Below, one piece after another: positions 53,825 to 63,153 of a DNA stretch of 64,000 nt. How positions within the stretch are numbered: position 1 is the first letter of the stretch; each line of letters starts with the position of its first letter. The DNA is taken from positions 62,001-126,000 of the forward strand of contig NZ_SBIP01000004.1 in the NCBI RefSeq assembly GCF_004053875.1, read 5' to 3'. The stretch comes from Neorhizobium lilium (GTDB lineage Bacteria > Pseudomonadota > Alphaproteobacteria > Rhizobiales > Rhizobiaceae). The position numbers and the translations under genes are program-made. The notes under the pieces are model-generated. The model was not told where the DNA came from, did not search any database, and was given only the letters and a program-made list of their open reading frames with translations.

Positions 53825-56437
53825 CTATTCGGCGTCCAGCATCTCCCGCACGGCCACAGCCAACTGCTTGAGCGAGAACGGCTTTGGCAGGAAACCGAAC
53901 TTGGCGTCGGCGGGAAGGTTTCGGGCAAAGGCATCTTCCGCATAACCCGACACGAAGATGAATTTCAGGTCGGGATAGGTCTTGCGCAGTTCGCGCAGGA
54001 GCGTCGGTCCATCCATTTCGGGCATGACCACATCCGAGACGACGATATCGACCTGCCCGTTGAGCTCTTCCATGATCTCGAGCGCTTCGGTGCCGGACCC
54101 AGCCTCATGCACGGTATAGCCACGGGTCTCCAGCATGCGCTTGCCGCCGCGGCGCACGGCCTCCTCGTCCTCGACCAGCAGAACGACGGCGGATTTGCCG
54201 GTAAGGTCGAGATCCGAAGGCGGCAGCGAGACGACGGGAACGGGTTGCGGTGATTGTGTCGAAGCATCGGCTCCGCCGGATCCAGGCAGGATGGCGGGCT
54301 GCTCCGGAATATGTCTGGGCAGGAAAAGGCGGAAGCTCGTTCCGCGGCCAAGTTCCGATTCCGGGTAGATATAGCCGCCCGACTGCTTGACGATGCCGTA
54401 GACCATGGAGAGCCCAAGCCCCGTCCCCTTGCCCACTTCCTTGGTGGTAAAGAAAGGCTCGAAGATCTTGTCCATGATCTCCGGCGCGATCCCCGTACCG
54501 GTATCGGCAACCTCCACCATGACCAGATCTTCCCGCGGCAGGTCGGCCTGATGGAAGGTCACGGCCTCGTCCGCCGTCACATTGCGGGTTTTGATGAGGA
54601 TCGTGCCACCCTGGGGCATGGCGTCGCGCGCATTGACGCAGAGATTGATCAGGACCTGCTCGAACTGGGAAAGATCGGTGCGGACGGGCCAGAGGTCGCG
54701 GCCGTAATCCACCTCCAGCTTCACATTGGTGCCCGAGATCAGCCTATCGACCAGCATCCGCAGATCGCCCACGACATCGGTCAGATTGAGAACAGCCGGC
54801 CGCATGGTCTGCTTGCGGGAGAAGGCAAGCAGCTGACGCACGAGAACGGCGGCGCGGTTGGCGTTGCGCTTGATCTCCATCAGGTCCGCGAAGCTGGCGT
54901 CCGAGGGCCGCGCCTGCAGCAGCAGATGGTCGGAGGACAGCAAGATGGCGGTCAGTACATTGTTGAAGTCGTGGGCGATACCGCCGGCAAGCGTTCCCAC
55001 AGCGTTCAGCTTCTGGGTCTGCGCCATCTGGGTTTCGAGCGCCTTCTGCTCGGTCGTCTCGACGGCGTAGATGATGGCGGCTTCTTCCGGTGCCTCGTCG
55101 CTCTCGTCGATTACGGCATTGACGTAGAAGCGGACATAGCGGGTCTCGTCGCCCGGACGGCGGGACTCGATCGGCGTGATGTCGCCCTGTCCGTCCTTGG
55201 CCGCGGCCAGGGCCTGCATCAGCTGCGGGCGGACGCTCTCGTGAACGATGCGTTCAAGCTCGGCTCCCTCTTCCACGTCGTCGCGCGAGACGACGCCCGC
55301 GAACAGACGGAGGAAGGGCGCGTTGATTCGCAAGATCCTGCCAGCGCCGTTGACGGATGCGATAGCCATGGGCGTGTTGTTGAAGAAGCGCGTGAAGCGC
55401 ATCGCGGAGGCCGATTGGTCACCCTCCCCGCCCCGCGGACGGACAAGAACCACGCTGCGGCTTTCGCCGGGCGCGCCGTCGCGCATGGAGCTGACGCTGT
55501 GGATGAGGCGGACCGGCAGGCTTTGGCCGCTGGTGCGCCGCAGGTCCAGATCCAGCGTTTCCGTGCGTTTCAGGCCAGGCGCCGGATGCACGGACTGAAT
55601 GAGCGCCATACCCTCGCCCGCCACGATATCGTCAATGGACAGGGATCGCGGCACGAACTTGGTCAGGTCCAGGCCCAGCCATTCCGCAAGGGTGGCATTG
55701 AGGTAGAAGAGTTCGCCGTTCTTGCCGGCCGAGAAGAAGCCGACAGGCGCATGGTCGAGATAATCGATCGCGTTCTGAAGCTCACGGAAGAAACGTTCCT
55801 GGTCCTCACGCTCCGCGGTAATCTCGGTGATCTGCCATATGTCAAGCTGCCTGCGGCTGGCACCTTCCGACGGCGCCAGCAAACCGGCCTTCAGCCTGTA
55901 CCAGAAGGCGGAGCTTCCATTGCCGGTATCGCGGCCGAGCGGCTGCAGCAGGCGGAACTCCTCGTGCCCCTCGCGTCCTTCGCGAAGCGCCGTCGTCAAG
56001 CGATACAAGGCCTCGGTGGATTCGCGGGTCTTCGACAGCAGGGTCTCGATGGATTGTACGTTATTGGATTTGGTGGCGCCGGTCATGCGGCCATAGGCGG
56101 CATTGGCGTAGACGATGCGACCCTTGGCATCGGTAATCAGTATGCCGTCCGGATGGTTTGCCAGGAAAGCGCGCGCCAGTTCGTCCGATCGCGATTGCGG
56201 CATCACTTCCACGAGGCCGATCAGCGAGGATACCACGAAGAATATCCCGACCATGGCAAGAATGCCGAGCATGCCGAGCACGACCTGATTGTCGAGCGCC
56301 TGCTGAAAGACAACGAAAGCGATCGCAACGGCGATCAGGACAAGGGCGAGGAGCACGATCTTCAATACCGTCCCGCCCCGTGTACCGCGATCCACCAGAG
56401 GCGTTTCGTAAGTGCCGCCGGGCTGCAGCTTCGTCAT
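53825..56437 (-). CDS. cckA: Hybrid histidine kinase CckA
   Basis: An 870-residue hybrid kinase: two N-terminal membrane helices (about 25-75), PAS domains, the H-box GGIAHDFNN (phospho-His about 489), an ATPase domain with [11 protein letters not shown] and [18 protein letters not shown], and a C-terminal receiver with the phospho-Asp (about 802) in [12 protein letters not shown]. CckA phosphorylates CtrA via ChpT and governs the alphaproteobacterial cell cycle. The start [13 protein letters not shown] at 56437 is preferred; the longer frame to 56530 has no family support. Confidence 0.93.
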   Translation of the reverse strand: MTKLQPGGTYETPLVDRGTRGGTVLKIVLLALVLIAVAIAFVVFQQALDNQVVLGMLGILAMVGIFFVVSSLIGLVEVMPQSRSDELARAFLANHPDGILITDAKGRIVYANAAYGRMTGATKSNNVQSIETLLSKTRESTEALYRLTTALREGREGHEEFRLLQPLGRDTGNGSSAFWYRLKAGLLAPSEGASRRQLDIWQITEITAEREDQERFFRELQNAIDYLDHAPVGFFSAGKNGELFYLNATLAEWLGLDLTKFVPRSLSIDDIVAGEGMALIQSVHPAPGLKRTETLDLDLRRTSGQSLPVRLIHSVSSMRDGAPGESRSVVLVRPRGGEGDQSASAMRFTRFFNNTPMAIASVNGAGRILRINAPFLRLFAGVVSRDDVEEGAELERIVHESVRPQLMQALAAAKDGQGDITPIESRRPGDETRYVRFYVNAVIDESDEAPEEAAIIYAVETTEQKALETQMAQTQKLNAVGTLAGGIAHDFNNVLTAILLSSDHLLLQARPSDASFADLMEIKRNANRAAVLVRQLLAFSRKQTMRPAVLNLTDVVGDLRMLVDRLISGTNVKLEVDYGRDLWPVRTDLSQFEQVLINLCVNARDAMPQGGTILIKTRNVTADEAVTFHQADLPREDLVMVEVADTGTGIAPEIMDKIFEPFFTTKEVGKGTGLGLSMVYGIVKQSGGYIYPESELGRGTSFRLFLPRHIPEQPAILPGSGGADASTQSPQPVPVVSLPPSDLDLTGKSAVVLLVEDEEAVRRGGKRMLETRGYTVHEAGSGTEALEIMEELNGQVDIVVSDVVMPEMDGPTLLRELRKTYPDLKFIFVSGYAEDAFARNLPADAKFGFLPKPFSLKQLAVAVREMLDAE

Positions 56438-56687
56438 CAATCCCTCACACTTCGCCAGGGCCACCAAATGCGCGCCCACGGACTGTTGCGGGAAATCCCG
56501 CGATTCTTGTCTTAGCAATTTGCATATCAAGCAAAAAGCTCCATGGCTCCATAAAACCCGGGACAGACGCCAGTTCTGACCTATCTAATCATTGGCAGCC
56601 ATTCACCGCTGAACAAAAACCACCGATGGCTTGCCTCAAGCTGAAAAAAATCGTCTCTGCAGAGCGTTCGAACCAGGAGTGCCATAC

Positions 56688-57734
56688 ATGATCGAAGAAT
56701 TGATGGGCGCCTATGGTGGCCGGCTCGTGATCGCGGTGATCGGGGTTGCCATTGGTCTCGTCTGCCTTATCGGCATCCTGTGGCTGTTGCGCGGGCGCAA
56801 CGGCCCCTCCCCCTTCGTGCGGGGCGGGCGCAATCGTAACCCGAGGCTTCAGGTTCTGGATGCGGCAGCAGTGGATACGCGGCGGCGCCTCGTGCTCGTC
56901 CGGCGCGACGACGTCGAGCACCTGATCATGATCGGCGGCCCGACGGATATCGTGGTGGAAAGCGGCATCAGGACTGGTTCGCCTGTCCGCGCTCCGGTCG
57001 AAGCAACCGCCCCGACTGCTCCCATCGGTGTATCGGACCTGCGGAGCCAAGCCCCGGCGCGCCTTGCAGCTCCCGTAGCGGAACCGCGCCTGCCGGCCCG
57101 CGAACCACCCAGGCAACCAACTTTGTCGGAAGACCCAGCCCGCGAGGCAGCCCTCCGTCCGGCACCGCGCGCTGTGTCTGCCCCCGCCGCCCCGCCTTCG
57201 CCCGAGCCACGCCCGGAGCCACGCCTCGACCAGGGGCCAGCGCAGCGCGTTACGCCTTCTGCGGTCGTTGCGCAGCGGAGCGAGCCCGCCGCGCCTCCGG
57301 CTATCGCTGCAACCAGGAGCGAGCCCGCTTCTTCGCCTGCCGCCAAGATGCCCGCTTCCAGTGCCACGCCACCTTCTCCGGCCGTGAACGAGGCTGCGAA
57401 CGCCCTTGACGCTGCCCGCGGTCGCGTGCTGCAGGAGCGTCCCGAACCGCCCAAGATCGTGCCAGTCGGCGCTGCTGCCGCTGCTCAGCCCGCTCTGCAG
57501 CAGGCTGCGGAAAAGCCAAAGATCCTGGGCAGCGATTTCGAGCAAATTCTCGAGGAGGAAATGGCAAGCAATCTCGCGGGCCGCGAAGCTCCGGCAATTT
57601 CACCCGCTGCGCCGCAAGTGCCGCCGCGGGATGCCCGAGCCGCGCCGATTATTACCGGCGCCACAGCCGAGCCTTCGCTTCAGGACGAAGTCGCGCGCAT
57701 CTTCGGTGAAATGTCCGTTACCCGCGACAAATAG
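56688..57734 (+). CDS. fliO: FliO/MopB-like protein
   Basis: A 348-residue protein with one membrane helix (about 11-33), then NPRLQVLDAAAVDTRRRLVLVRRDDVEHLIMIGGPTDIVVES, the conserved FliO domain. The remaining 230 residues are a Pro/Ala-rich, likely disordered tail with no known domain. FliO is a flagellar export-apparatus assembly factor, yet no flagellar genes are nearby. It is divergent from cckA. The short domain makes the symbol tentative. Confidence 0.6.
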   Translation: MIEELMGAYGGRLVIAVIGVAIGLVCLIGILWLLRGRNGPSPFVRGGRNRNPRLQVLDAAAVDTRRRLVLVRRDDVEHLIMIGGPTDIVVESGIRTGSPVRAPVEATAPTAPIGVSDLRSQAPARLAAPVAEPRLPAREPPRQPTLSEDPAREAALRPAPRAVSAPAAPPSPEPRPEPRLDQGPAQRVTPSAVVAQRSEPAAPPAIAATRSEPASSPAAKMPASSATPPSPAVNEAANALDAARGRVLQERPEPPKIVPVGAAAAAQPALQQAAEKPKILGSDFEQILEEEMASNLAGREAPAISPAAPQVPPRDARAAPIITGATAEPSLQDEVARIFGEMSVTRDK

Positions 57735-57749
57735 GCGAGAGCGCCAAAC

Positions 57750-57781
57750 GAAAAAGGCACGGAACGCTTCCCGTGCCTTCG
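57750..57781. terminator. Bidirectional terminator between fliO-like gene and dksA
   Basis: AAGGCACGG (57754-57762) and CCGTGCCTT (57771-57779) form a 9-bp stem. In the minus direction it is followed by TTTTT, a classic terminator for dksA; it also follows the plus-strand gene ending at 57734. Confidence 0.78.
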
Positions 57782-57806
57782 TAAACCAGTGGTTGAGCCC
57801 TGGCGT

Positions 57807-58226
57807 CTATTCGTCGCGATAGACTTTTTCGCGCCGCTCGTGCCGCTCCTGCGCCTCGATCGACAGGGTGGCGATCGGGCGGGCATCCAGGCGCTTCAAG
57901 CCGATGGGTTCGCCCGTTTCCTCGCAATAGCCATAAGTGCCGTCATCGATGCGCTGAAGTGCCGAGTCGATCTTCGAGATCAGCTTGCGCTGGCGGTCTC
58001 GGGCCCGAAGCTCAATGGCTCTGTCCGTTTCGGACGAGGCGCGGTCCGCGAGATCGGGGTGATTGGCGCTTTCTTCGGCCAGGTGACCCAAGGTCTCCCG
58101 GGCCTCCCTCAGAATGTCGTTTCTCCAGGCGATAAGCTTCGCGCGGAAATAAGCCTTCTGATTGGCATTCATGAACTCATCGTTTTCCGAGAGCACATAG
58201 TTACTAAGATCGATCTTCTCACTCAA
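57807..58226 (-). CDS. dksA: RNA polymerase-binding protein DksA
   Basis: A 139-residue DksA: a coiled-coil with the DxxDRA tip (58-63) that enters the RNA polymerase secondary channel, and a C-terminal globular part. The zinc finger is degenerate: only Cys101 of the usual four cysteines remains (YGYCEETGEPIG, then RPIATLS), a pattern known in alphaproteobacteria. It acts with ppGpp on rRNA and amino-acid promoters. A TTG start at 58226 with AGGAG 7 bases upstream is much better than the ATG at 58247. Confidence 0.9.
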   Translation of the reverse strand: MSEKIDLSNYVLSENDEFMNANQKAYFRAKLIAWRNDILREARETLGHLAEESANHPDLADRASSETDRAIELRARDRQRKLISKIDSALQRIDDGTYGYCEETGEPIGLKRLDARPIATLSIEAQERHERREKVYRDE

Positions 58227-58258
58227 CGCGATTCTCCTGAAGAACATCTCGTGGGCGC

Positions 58259-58288
58259 TCTATATCCTATTCAGCTAGGCTGGTTCAA
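58259..58288 (-). promoter_or_regulatory. Candidate sigma-70 promoter of dksA
   Basis: On the minus strand TTGAAC (58288-58283) and TATAGA (58264-58259) are 18 bases apart, giving a start near 58250 and a leader of about 25 nt to the TTG start. Confidence 0.5.
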
Positions 58289-58492
58289 GCCTCGCGCCAT
58301 AGCTGCGAACATTTTTAAAACTGTTACAAAAATCGGCTAAACGACTATTTTTTCATCTTTATTGCAGCTTTGCGTCAAAGCCCGACCACGCTTCTAGCCA
58401 TCCTGCCTTGAGCACCTGGTCGGGCGCGAAGGCAGTTGACGAGAGGCCGGACGAAGGGCTACCCATTTCAAAACGGAGCTTGCGGAACTGCA

Positions 58493-58990
58493 ATGGCCTC
58501 AATCGATCCCCCTCCCTTTCGGATCTACCTCCTGCGGCATGCAAAGGCAGTGCGCGGCGACCCCGGGCAGCGTGACTTCGACCGAGGCCTCGACGATCAG
58601 GGCTATGCCGAGGCGGAGATGATTGCCGAAAGGGCGGCCGATTGCGGTTACCGTCCGGATATGGTGATCAGTTCCACCGCAGTTCGCTGCCGCCAGACGG
58701 CGGATGCGGTGCGCCGGGCGATCAGCGAGACGATCGAGCCCATGTTCGTCGACGATCTTTATAACGGCTCCGCCGAGATCTATCTCGATATCCTGTCCGC
58801 GCAGCGCGACAGCCGCTCCGTCATGCTCATCGGCCATAACCCGGTGATCGAGCAGACGCTGGCGGCACTTATCGGAACGAGCCAGGTTTCCGCTGCCATT
58901 CCTTCAGGATATCCGACGGCAGGGCTAGCCGTTCTGGATCATCAGGGCAGCGGCACTGTCTGGACGCTGACTGATTTTCTCAAGGCCTGA
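58493..58990 (+). CDS. SixA-type histidine phosphatase
   Basis: A 165-residue phosphatase of the histidine-phosphatase superfamily, short SixA class: LLRHAKA (13-19, His16 the phospho-acceptor) and LIGHNPVIEQT with the second His. It could dephosphorylate a phospho-histidine protein such as a phosphotransfer domain. The start MASIDPPPFRIYLLRH at 58493 fits the family; a longer frame from 58436 does not. The YcjX-like gene follows 69 bp downstream. Confidence 0.87.
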   Translation: MASIDPPPFRIYLLRHAKAVRGDPGQRDFDRGLDDQGYAEAEMIAERAADCGYRPDMVISSTAVRCRQTADAVRRAISETIEPMFVDDLYNGSAEIYLDILSAQRDSRSVMLIGHNPVIEQTLAALIGTSQVSAAIPSGYPTAGLAVLDHQGSGTVWTLTDFLKA

Positions 58991-59059
58991 TGCAGCCGCT
59001 TTGCGCCGACCTGCGGGGACCCTATATAGGCGTGGACCCTCGGATCCGGGAATGACGCC

Positions 59060-60529
59060 TTGCCGCCTTCGCTGACCAGTTTTTCCGATGACGCGCGTAT
59101 CGCGTTCGACAACCTTGCCGACCGCGCATCCGGTCTGCTGCACCCGACCATACGGCTCGGGGTTACAGGGCTCTCCCGAGCGGGCAAAACCGTCTTCATC
59201 TCGTCTCTCGTCCATAATCTTTTGAACGGTGGCCGCCTGCCGCTGTTCGAGTCGCTGCGGTCGGGGCGGGTTTCGTCGGTCCGGCTGGAGCCTCAGCCAG
59301 ACGATGCCATTCCCCGCTTCCAGTACGAGGATCATATCCAGGCACTGGTGCGCGACCGGATCTGGCCAGACTCCACCCGCGCCATTTCGGAGCTGCGGGT
59401 CACTCTCGACTACCAGAGCGCCAGCGGCTGGGGGCGGATGTTCTCGCGCGGCAAGCTGTCTATCGACATCGTCGATTATCCGGGCGAATGGCTTCTCGAC
59501 CTGCCGCTCCTGACCAAGGATTTCCGCAGCTTCGCTCAAGACACAGTAACTCTGGCACGGACCGGCATCCGGCAGGAACTGGCGGCGGAATGGCTCGCGC
59601 TCTCTTCCAGCATCGATAGCGAGGCACCGGCGGACGAGACGACCGCGCGACGGCTGGCGGAAGCCTTTGCCGGCTATCTCAGGGCCTGCAAATCCGATGA
59701 GCGTTCTCTTTCCACCTTGCCGCCCGGCCGGTTTCTGCTTCCGGGGGATCTGGAGGGCTCGCCCGCCCTCACCTTCGCGCCCCTCCCCGATATGCTGGAC
59801 ACCAAGGCGCCAAAGGGGTCGCTTCGGGCGATGATGGAGCGGCGTTACGACGCCTATAAGAATATCGTCGTGAAGCCATTCTTCCGGGAGCATTTCGCCC
59901 GGCTCGATCGCCAGATCGTGCTGGTCGATGCGCTACAGGCGATCAATCGGGGGCCGGAAGCGGTACAGGATCTGGAGAGAGCGCTGACCGATGTGCTTGC
60001 GTGCTTCAACCCGGGGCACAACAGCCTGATTTCCTCGCTGCTCGGCAAGCGCATCGACAAGGTGCTGGTTGCCGCCACCAAGGCGGACCATCTCCATCAC
60101 GAGAGCCATGATCGGCTCGAGAGGCTGACCGGACGCCTTGTCGACAGGGCGATCCAGCGCATCGGCATGGCCGGTGCCGGCATCGAGGTCATGGCCATCG
60201 CTTCGGTGCGGGCAACGCGGGAGGCGACTGTCCAGGATGGCTCGGACGTCATTCCGGTCATCGTCGGCACGCCGATCGCCGGAGAAACGATCAATGGAGA
60301 GCGCTTCGACGGTCTGCGAACGACGGCAATCTTTCCTGGCGAACTTCCGGAAAATCCGGAAAGCCTGTTCCGCCAGCTGGATGCCGACAAGGCGGCGCTG
60401 CCGGAAATCAATGTGGTGCGGTTCAGACCGCCCGCGCTGGACGAGGCGGCGGGCGGCCTGAAGCTCTCCGTGCCGCATATACGGCTAGACCGCGCCATGC
60501 AGTTCCTGTTTGGAGACCGGCTCGCATGA
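59060..60529 (+). CDS. YcjX-like GTP/ATP-binding protein
   Basis: A 489-residue P-loop protein of the YcjX family (COG3106): GVTGLSRAGKTVFISSLVHNLLNGGRLP holds Walker A (GLSRAGKT, 37-44), and DIVDYPGEWLLDLPLL is the switch/Walker B region. The function is unknown; E. coli ycjX is linked to phage-shock and envelope stress. A TTG start at 59060 is used, with GGGA upstream. The next gene overlaps by 4 bp and is the partner normally called YcjF. Confidence 0.85.
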   Translation: MPPSLTSFSDDARIAFDNLADRASGLLHPTIRLGVTGLSRAGKTVFISSLVHNLLNGGRLPLFESLRSGRVSSVRLEPQPDDAIPRFQYEDHIQALVRDRIWPDSTRAISELRVTLDYQSASGWGRMFSRGKLSIDIVDYPGEWLLDLPLLTKDFRSFAQDTVTLARTGIRQELAAEWLALSSSIDSEAPADETTARRLAEAFAGYLRACKSDERSLSTLPPGRFLLPGDLEGSPALTFAPLPDMLDTKAPKGSLRAMMERRYDAYKNIVVKPFFREHFARLDRQIVLVDALQAINRGPEAVQDLERALTDVLACFNPGHNSLISSLLGKRIDKVLVAATKADHLHHESHDRLERLTGRLVDRAIQRIGMAGAGIEVMAIASVRATREATVQDGSDVIPVIVGTPIAGETINGERFDGLRTTAIFPGELPENPESLFRQLDADKAALPEINVVRFRPPALDEAAGGLKLSVPHIRLDRAMQFLFGDRLA

Positions 60530-61599
60530 TCGAACCAGAAGACATCCGCAAAGGCAGGCGGCCCTCCTCATTTTCCGTGCAGGACGAGGGCGCGCCGCGA
60601 ACAGAGCTCTCCCCGCCTCCCCGCCGCAGTCCTCGAAGCTTCGAAGATGGCGTGCTCGTCACTCCGGATGCCGAGGATCCCTTCCTCGCTTCCGAGCTTG
60701 ATGCAGAAGCATTGGCGGTTGCCGTGCCGCGTCCAAGGCGGAAATTCTCTTTCCTAAACCTGGCGGCCGGCGCATTCGGAACATTCCTGTCACTGGCCTT
60801 CGGCCTATGGGCGGATGGGGTCGTGCGCGATCTGTTCGCCCGCGCCGATTGGCTGGGTTACGCCGCCCTGACGGCTCTTGGGATCGGCCTCGCCGCCGTG
60901 GCCATCATCGTCGGCCGGGAGATATTCGGAATGATGCGCCTGTCGGCGGTGCAGACGCTGAAGACGAGCGTCGAGGAAGCCACCCTTTCGGCAAGGCCGG
61001 CTGCGGCGCGCACAACCGTGGCGGCGCTTACCAAGCTGCTTGGTCACCGGCCTGAGACAGCCAAAGGGCGCGCCGCCCTTGATGCCACGAAGGACGAGAT
61101 CATCGACGGCCCGCAGCTCATCGAACTGGCGGAGCGCGAACTCCTTTCTCCCCTGGACCGCAAGGCGCGCGCGCTGATCCTCGGCTCGTCAAAGCGGGTT
61201 TCCGTCGTCACGGCCATCAGTCCGCGCGCCATCGTGGATCTGGCCTTCGTCCTGCTGGAGGTGACCCGGCTGATCCGGGCCATGGCGGATCTCTATGGTG
61301 GCCGGCCGGGAACGCTCGGGCTGCTCCGATTGATGCGCGACGTCATCGCTCATCTGGCTGTGACGGGTTCCATCGCCGTCGGCGACAGCCTTGCGCAACA
61401 GGTGCTAGGCCACGGCATTGCATCCCGCCTTTCAAGCCGGCTCGGCGAAGGCGTCATCAACGGCCTGCTGACCGCTCGGATCGGGATTGCCGCCATGGAC
61501 CTCTGCAGGCCTATGCCCTTCCGTGCTTTGAAACGCCCTGGCATCGGAGATTTCATGGCCGACATCGTGGCGGTGGGCACAGGCAAGGAGCGCGCTTGA
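60526..61599 (+). CDS. YcjF-like DUF697 membrane protein
   Basis: A 357-residue protein with a disordered charged N-terminus (1-70), two membrane helices (about 77-97 and 110-130) and the DUF697/TIGR01620 C-terminal part (DLCRPMPFRALKRPGIGDFM). It overlaps the YcjX-like gene by 4 bp, as in many proteobacteria, so the two probably form one membrane-associated unit with unknown function in envelope stress. Confidence 0.85.
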   Translation: MIEPEDIRKGRRPSSFSVQDEGAPRTELSPPPRRSPRSFEDGVLVTPDAEDPFLASELDAEALAVAVPRPRRKFSFLNLAAGAFGTFLSLAFGLWADGVVRDLFARADWLGYAALTALGIGLAAVAIIVGREIFGMMRLSAVQTLKTSVEEATLSARPAAARTTVAALTKLLGHRPETAKGRAALDATKDEIIDGPQLIELAERELLSPLDRKARALILGSSKRVSVVTAISPRAIVDLAFVLLEVTRLIRAMADLYGGRPGTLGLLRLMRDVIAHLAVTGSIAVGDSLAQQVLGHGIASRLSSRLGEGVINGLLTARIGIAAMDLCRPMPFRALKRPGIGDFMADIVAVGTGKERA

Positions 61600-61642
61600 C
61601 AGGTCTTTTGGGGTGTCGCAATCCACCCATCGATACCAGTCG

Positions 61643-61650
61643 TTAACCAT
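61643..61650 (+). promoter_or_regulatory. CtrA-type half site TTAACCAT
   Basis: TTAACCAT lies 52 bp before the start of the secreted protein at 61702, at the same kind of distance as the copy before the M23 peptidase (25960-25967). A single 8-mer is weak evidence by itself. Confidence 0.35.
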
Positions 61651-61701
61651 TCGCAGCTAAATTCCAGCATACGTTCAGGTTCTGCTTGCAGGGGAAAGTT
61701 C

Positions 61702-62253
61702 ATGTATCCGCGCTTCGTATCGCTCATCGGCGGGTTCGCTGCTCTCACAGTCGGGGCGATCGCAACCATGGCACCGCAGGCCGAGGCCGCATCGCGCGAC
61801 AAGGCCTTCTTCCAGTCCGTTTCCGGCATCTGGAAAGGACCCGGCGAAATCGTGGCCGGCAAGTACAAGGGCACCAAGTTCAGCTGCAATCTCACCGGTT
61901 CGCCCGCGCCGGCCGGCGATGTCGGCATGAAGCTCGACGGCACCTGCCGCGTCGGCGTTTTCCAGCAGCCGATGTCCGCCGTGATCAGCCAGAGCGGCAG
62001 CGGCTATTCCGGCAAATTCCTGGACGGCGCCCAGGGCAAGGGCCTCGACATCATTTCCGGCTCGGTGAATGGCGACAAGGTCGTGATGGGCATCAACCGC
62101 GCCCAGCTCAATGGCGCCATGGTGGCGAGCCTGCGCGGCGACAACAAGATGAATATCACCATCTCGGTCAAGGTCGAAGACCAGATGGTGCCGGTCATCG
62201 GGCTGTCCCTCGACCGCGATCTGGATGCGATCGCCGTCGGCTCGATCAAGTAG
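61702..62253 (+). CDS. Secreted protein of unknown function
   Basis: A 183-residue protein with a signal peptide (about 1-29, cleavage after QAEA). The mature part is beta-rich and Gly/Ser-rich, with FSCNLTGSPAPAGDVGMKLDGTCRV giving one cysteine pair. It resembles rhizobial proteins of unknown function with a lipocalin- or beta-barrel-like pattern. It lies after the YcjX/YcjF pair and is convergent with folK, overlapping its end by 8 bp. Confidence 0.75.
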   Translation: MYPRFVSLIGGFAALTVGAIATMAPQAEAASRDKAFFQSVSGIWKGPGEIVAGKYKGTKFSCNLTGSPAPAGDVGMKLDGTCRVGVFQQPMSAVISQSGSGYSGKFLDGAQGKGLDIISGSVNGDKVVMGINRAQLNGAMVASLRGDNKMNITISVKVEDQMVPVIGLSLDRDLDAIAVGSIK

Positions 62254-62788
62254 TCCGGCGCGGAGCTTGACCGTCGCGCCACCACTCCCTGTCATCGTCG
62301 GCAATCCTGATCCCGGCGATATCAGCTTCCGATAGCCAATCCCGAACGCTTCTGCCCTGCACCATCATGTCAGGTGCAATATCGGCGAGCGGCATGATGA
62401 CGAAGCCCCTCCCCGCCATGCGCGGATGCGGCAGTTCCAGCCTTTCCGTCTTCTGCTCAATGTCCCCATAGGTCAGGACGTCGATATCGATCGTCCTCGG
62501 TCCCCAGCGCTCGGCGCGCACCCGCTTCATCTGGCGCTCGATCGACAGACAGAGATCCAGCAACTGCTCGGCCTCTAGAGAAGTCTCCACCAGCGCACAG
62601 CAATTGAAGAAGTCGGCCTGGTCGGTCTTGCCCCAGGGCGGCGTGACATAGAGCCTGGAGACGGCAAGCACATGACAATCGTCCCGTTCATCGAGATGAC
62701 GAAGGGCCTGCGCCATCGCGGAACGGGGATCGCCGAGATTTCCTCCAAGCCCCAGGGATGCGACCGTCTTGTCTGCGTCAGGCGACAT
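62246..62788 (-). CDS. folK: 6-hydroxymethyl-7,8-dihydropterin pyrophosphokinase
   Basis: A 180-residue HPPK: LGLGGNLGDPRSAM, YVTPPWGKTDQADFFNCCALVET and WGPRTIDIDVLTYGD are the ATP- and pterin-binding signatures. It pyrophosphorylates hydroxymethyl-dihydropterin in folate synthesis. The start MSPDADKTVAS at 62788 overlaps folB by 11 bp; a longer frame inside folB is rejected. It is third in the folP-folB-folK cluster. Confidence 0.93.
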   Translation of the reverse strand: MSPDADKTVASLGLGGNLGDPRSAMAQALRHLDERDDCHVLAVSRLYVTPPWGKTDQADFFNCCALVETSLEAEQLLDLCLSIERQMKRVRAERWGPRTIDIDVLTYGDIEQKTERLELPHPRMAGRGFVIMPLADIAPDMMVQGRSVRDWLSEADIAGIRIADDDREWWRDGQAPRRTT

Positions 62789-63143
62789 GCTGAACCCGCA
62801 CCTGCGCGTAATCGAGAATGCCGGCAATCGGTACGCTCGGCTTGCGCACCGTGATATCGGCACGGCGGATCAGCGGCGACCAGGCGCACAAGGCCTTGGC
62901 GATGTCGTTGGCCAGCGCCTCGATCAGGTTGCGCCGGCTACCGGTGACGATTTTTTCGACGATCTCGTAGACCAGCCCGTAATGAACCGTCTTGTCCACG
63001 TCATCCGTCTCCAGCGCCTCATCCGCCTCGACATCCAGTTCTACATCAACGAAGAAGCGCTGGCCAAGCGAAGCCTCCTGCTCGAAAGCGCCATGCCGGG
63101 CATAGAAGGCGCAATTCTTCAGCGTGATCGTATAAATGGCCAT
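62778..63143 (-). CDS. folB: Dihydroneopterin aldolase
   Basis: A 121-residue aldolase: YTITLKNCAFYARHGAFEQEASLGQRFFVDVEL carries the catalytic Glu/His features, and LIEALANDIAKAL the C-terminal helix. It cleaves dihydroneopterin to hydroxymethyl-dihydropterin. The start MAIYTITLKN at 63143 leaves a 10-bp gap to folP; the longer frame overlaps folP and is rejected. Confidence 0.93.
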   Translation of the reverse strand: MAIYTITLKNCAFYARHGAFEQEASLGQRFFVDVELDVEADEALETDDVDKTVHYGLVYEIVEKIVTGSRRNLIEALANDIAKALCAWSPLIRRADITVRKPSVPIAGILDYAQVRVQHVA

Positions 63144-63153
63144 CCAGCCTCCC

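Noticed and set aside
54254-56515. 753-codon open frame on the plus strand
   Set aside because: It is antisense to cckA, a shadow frame of a GC-rich gene. The protein is His/Asp/Gly-rich without domain features.
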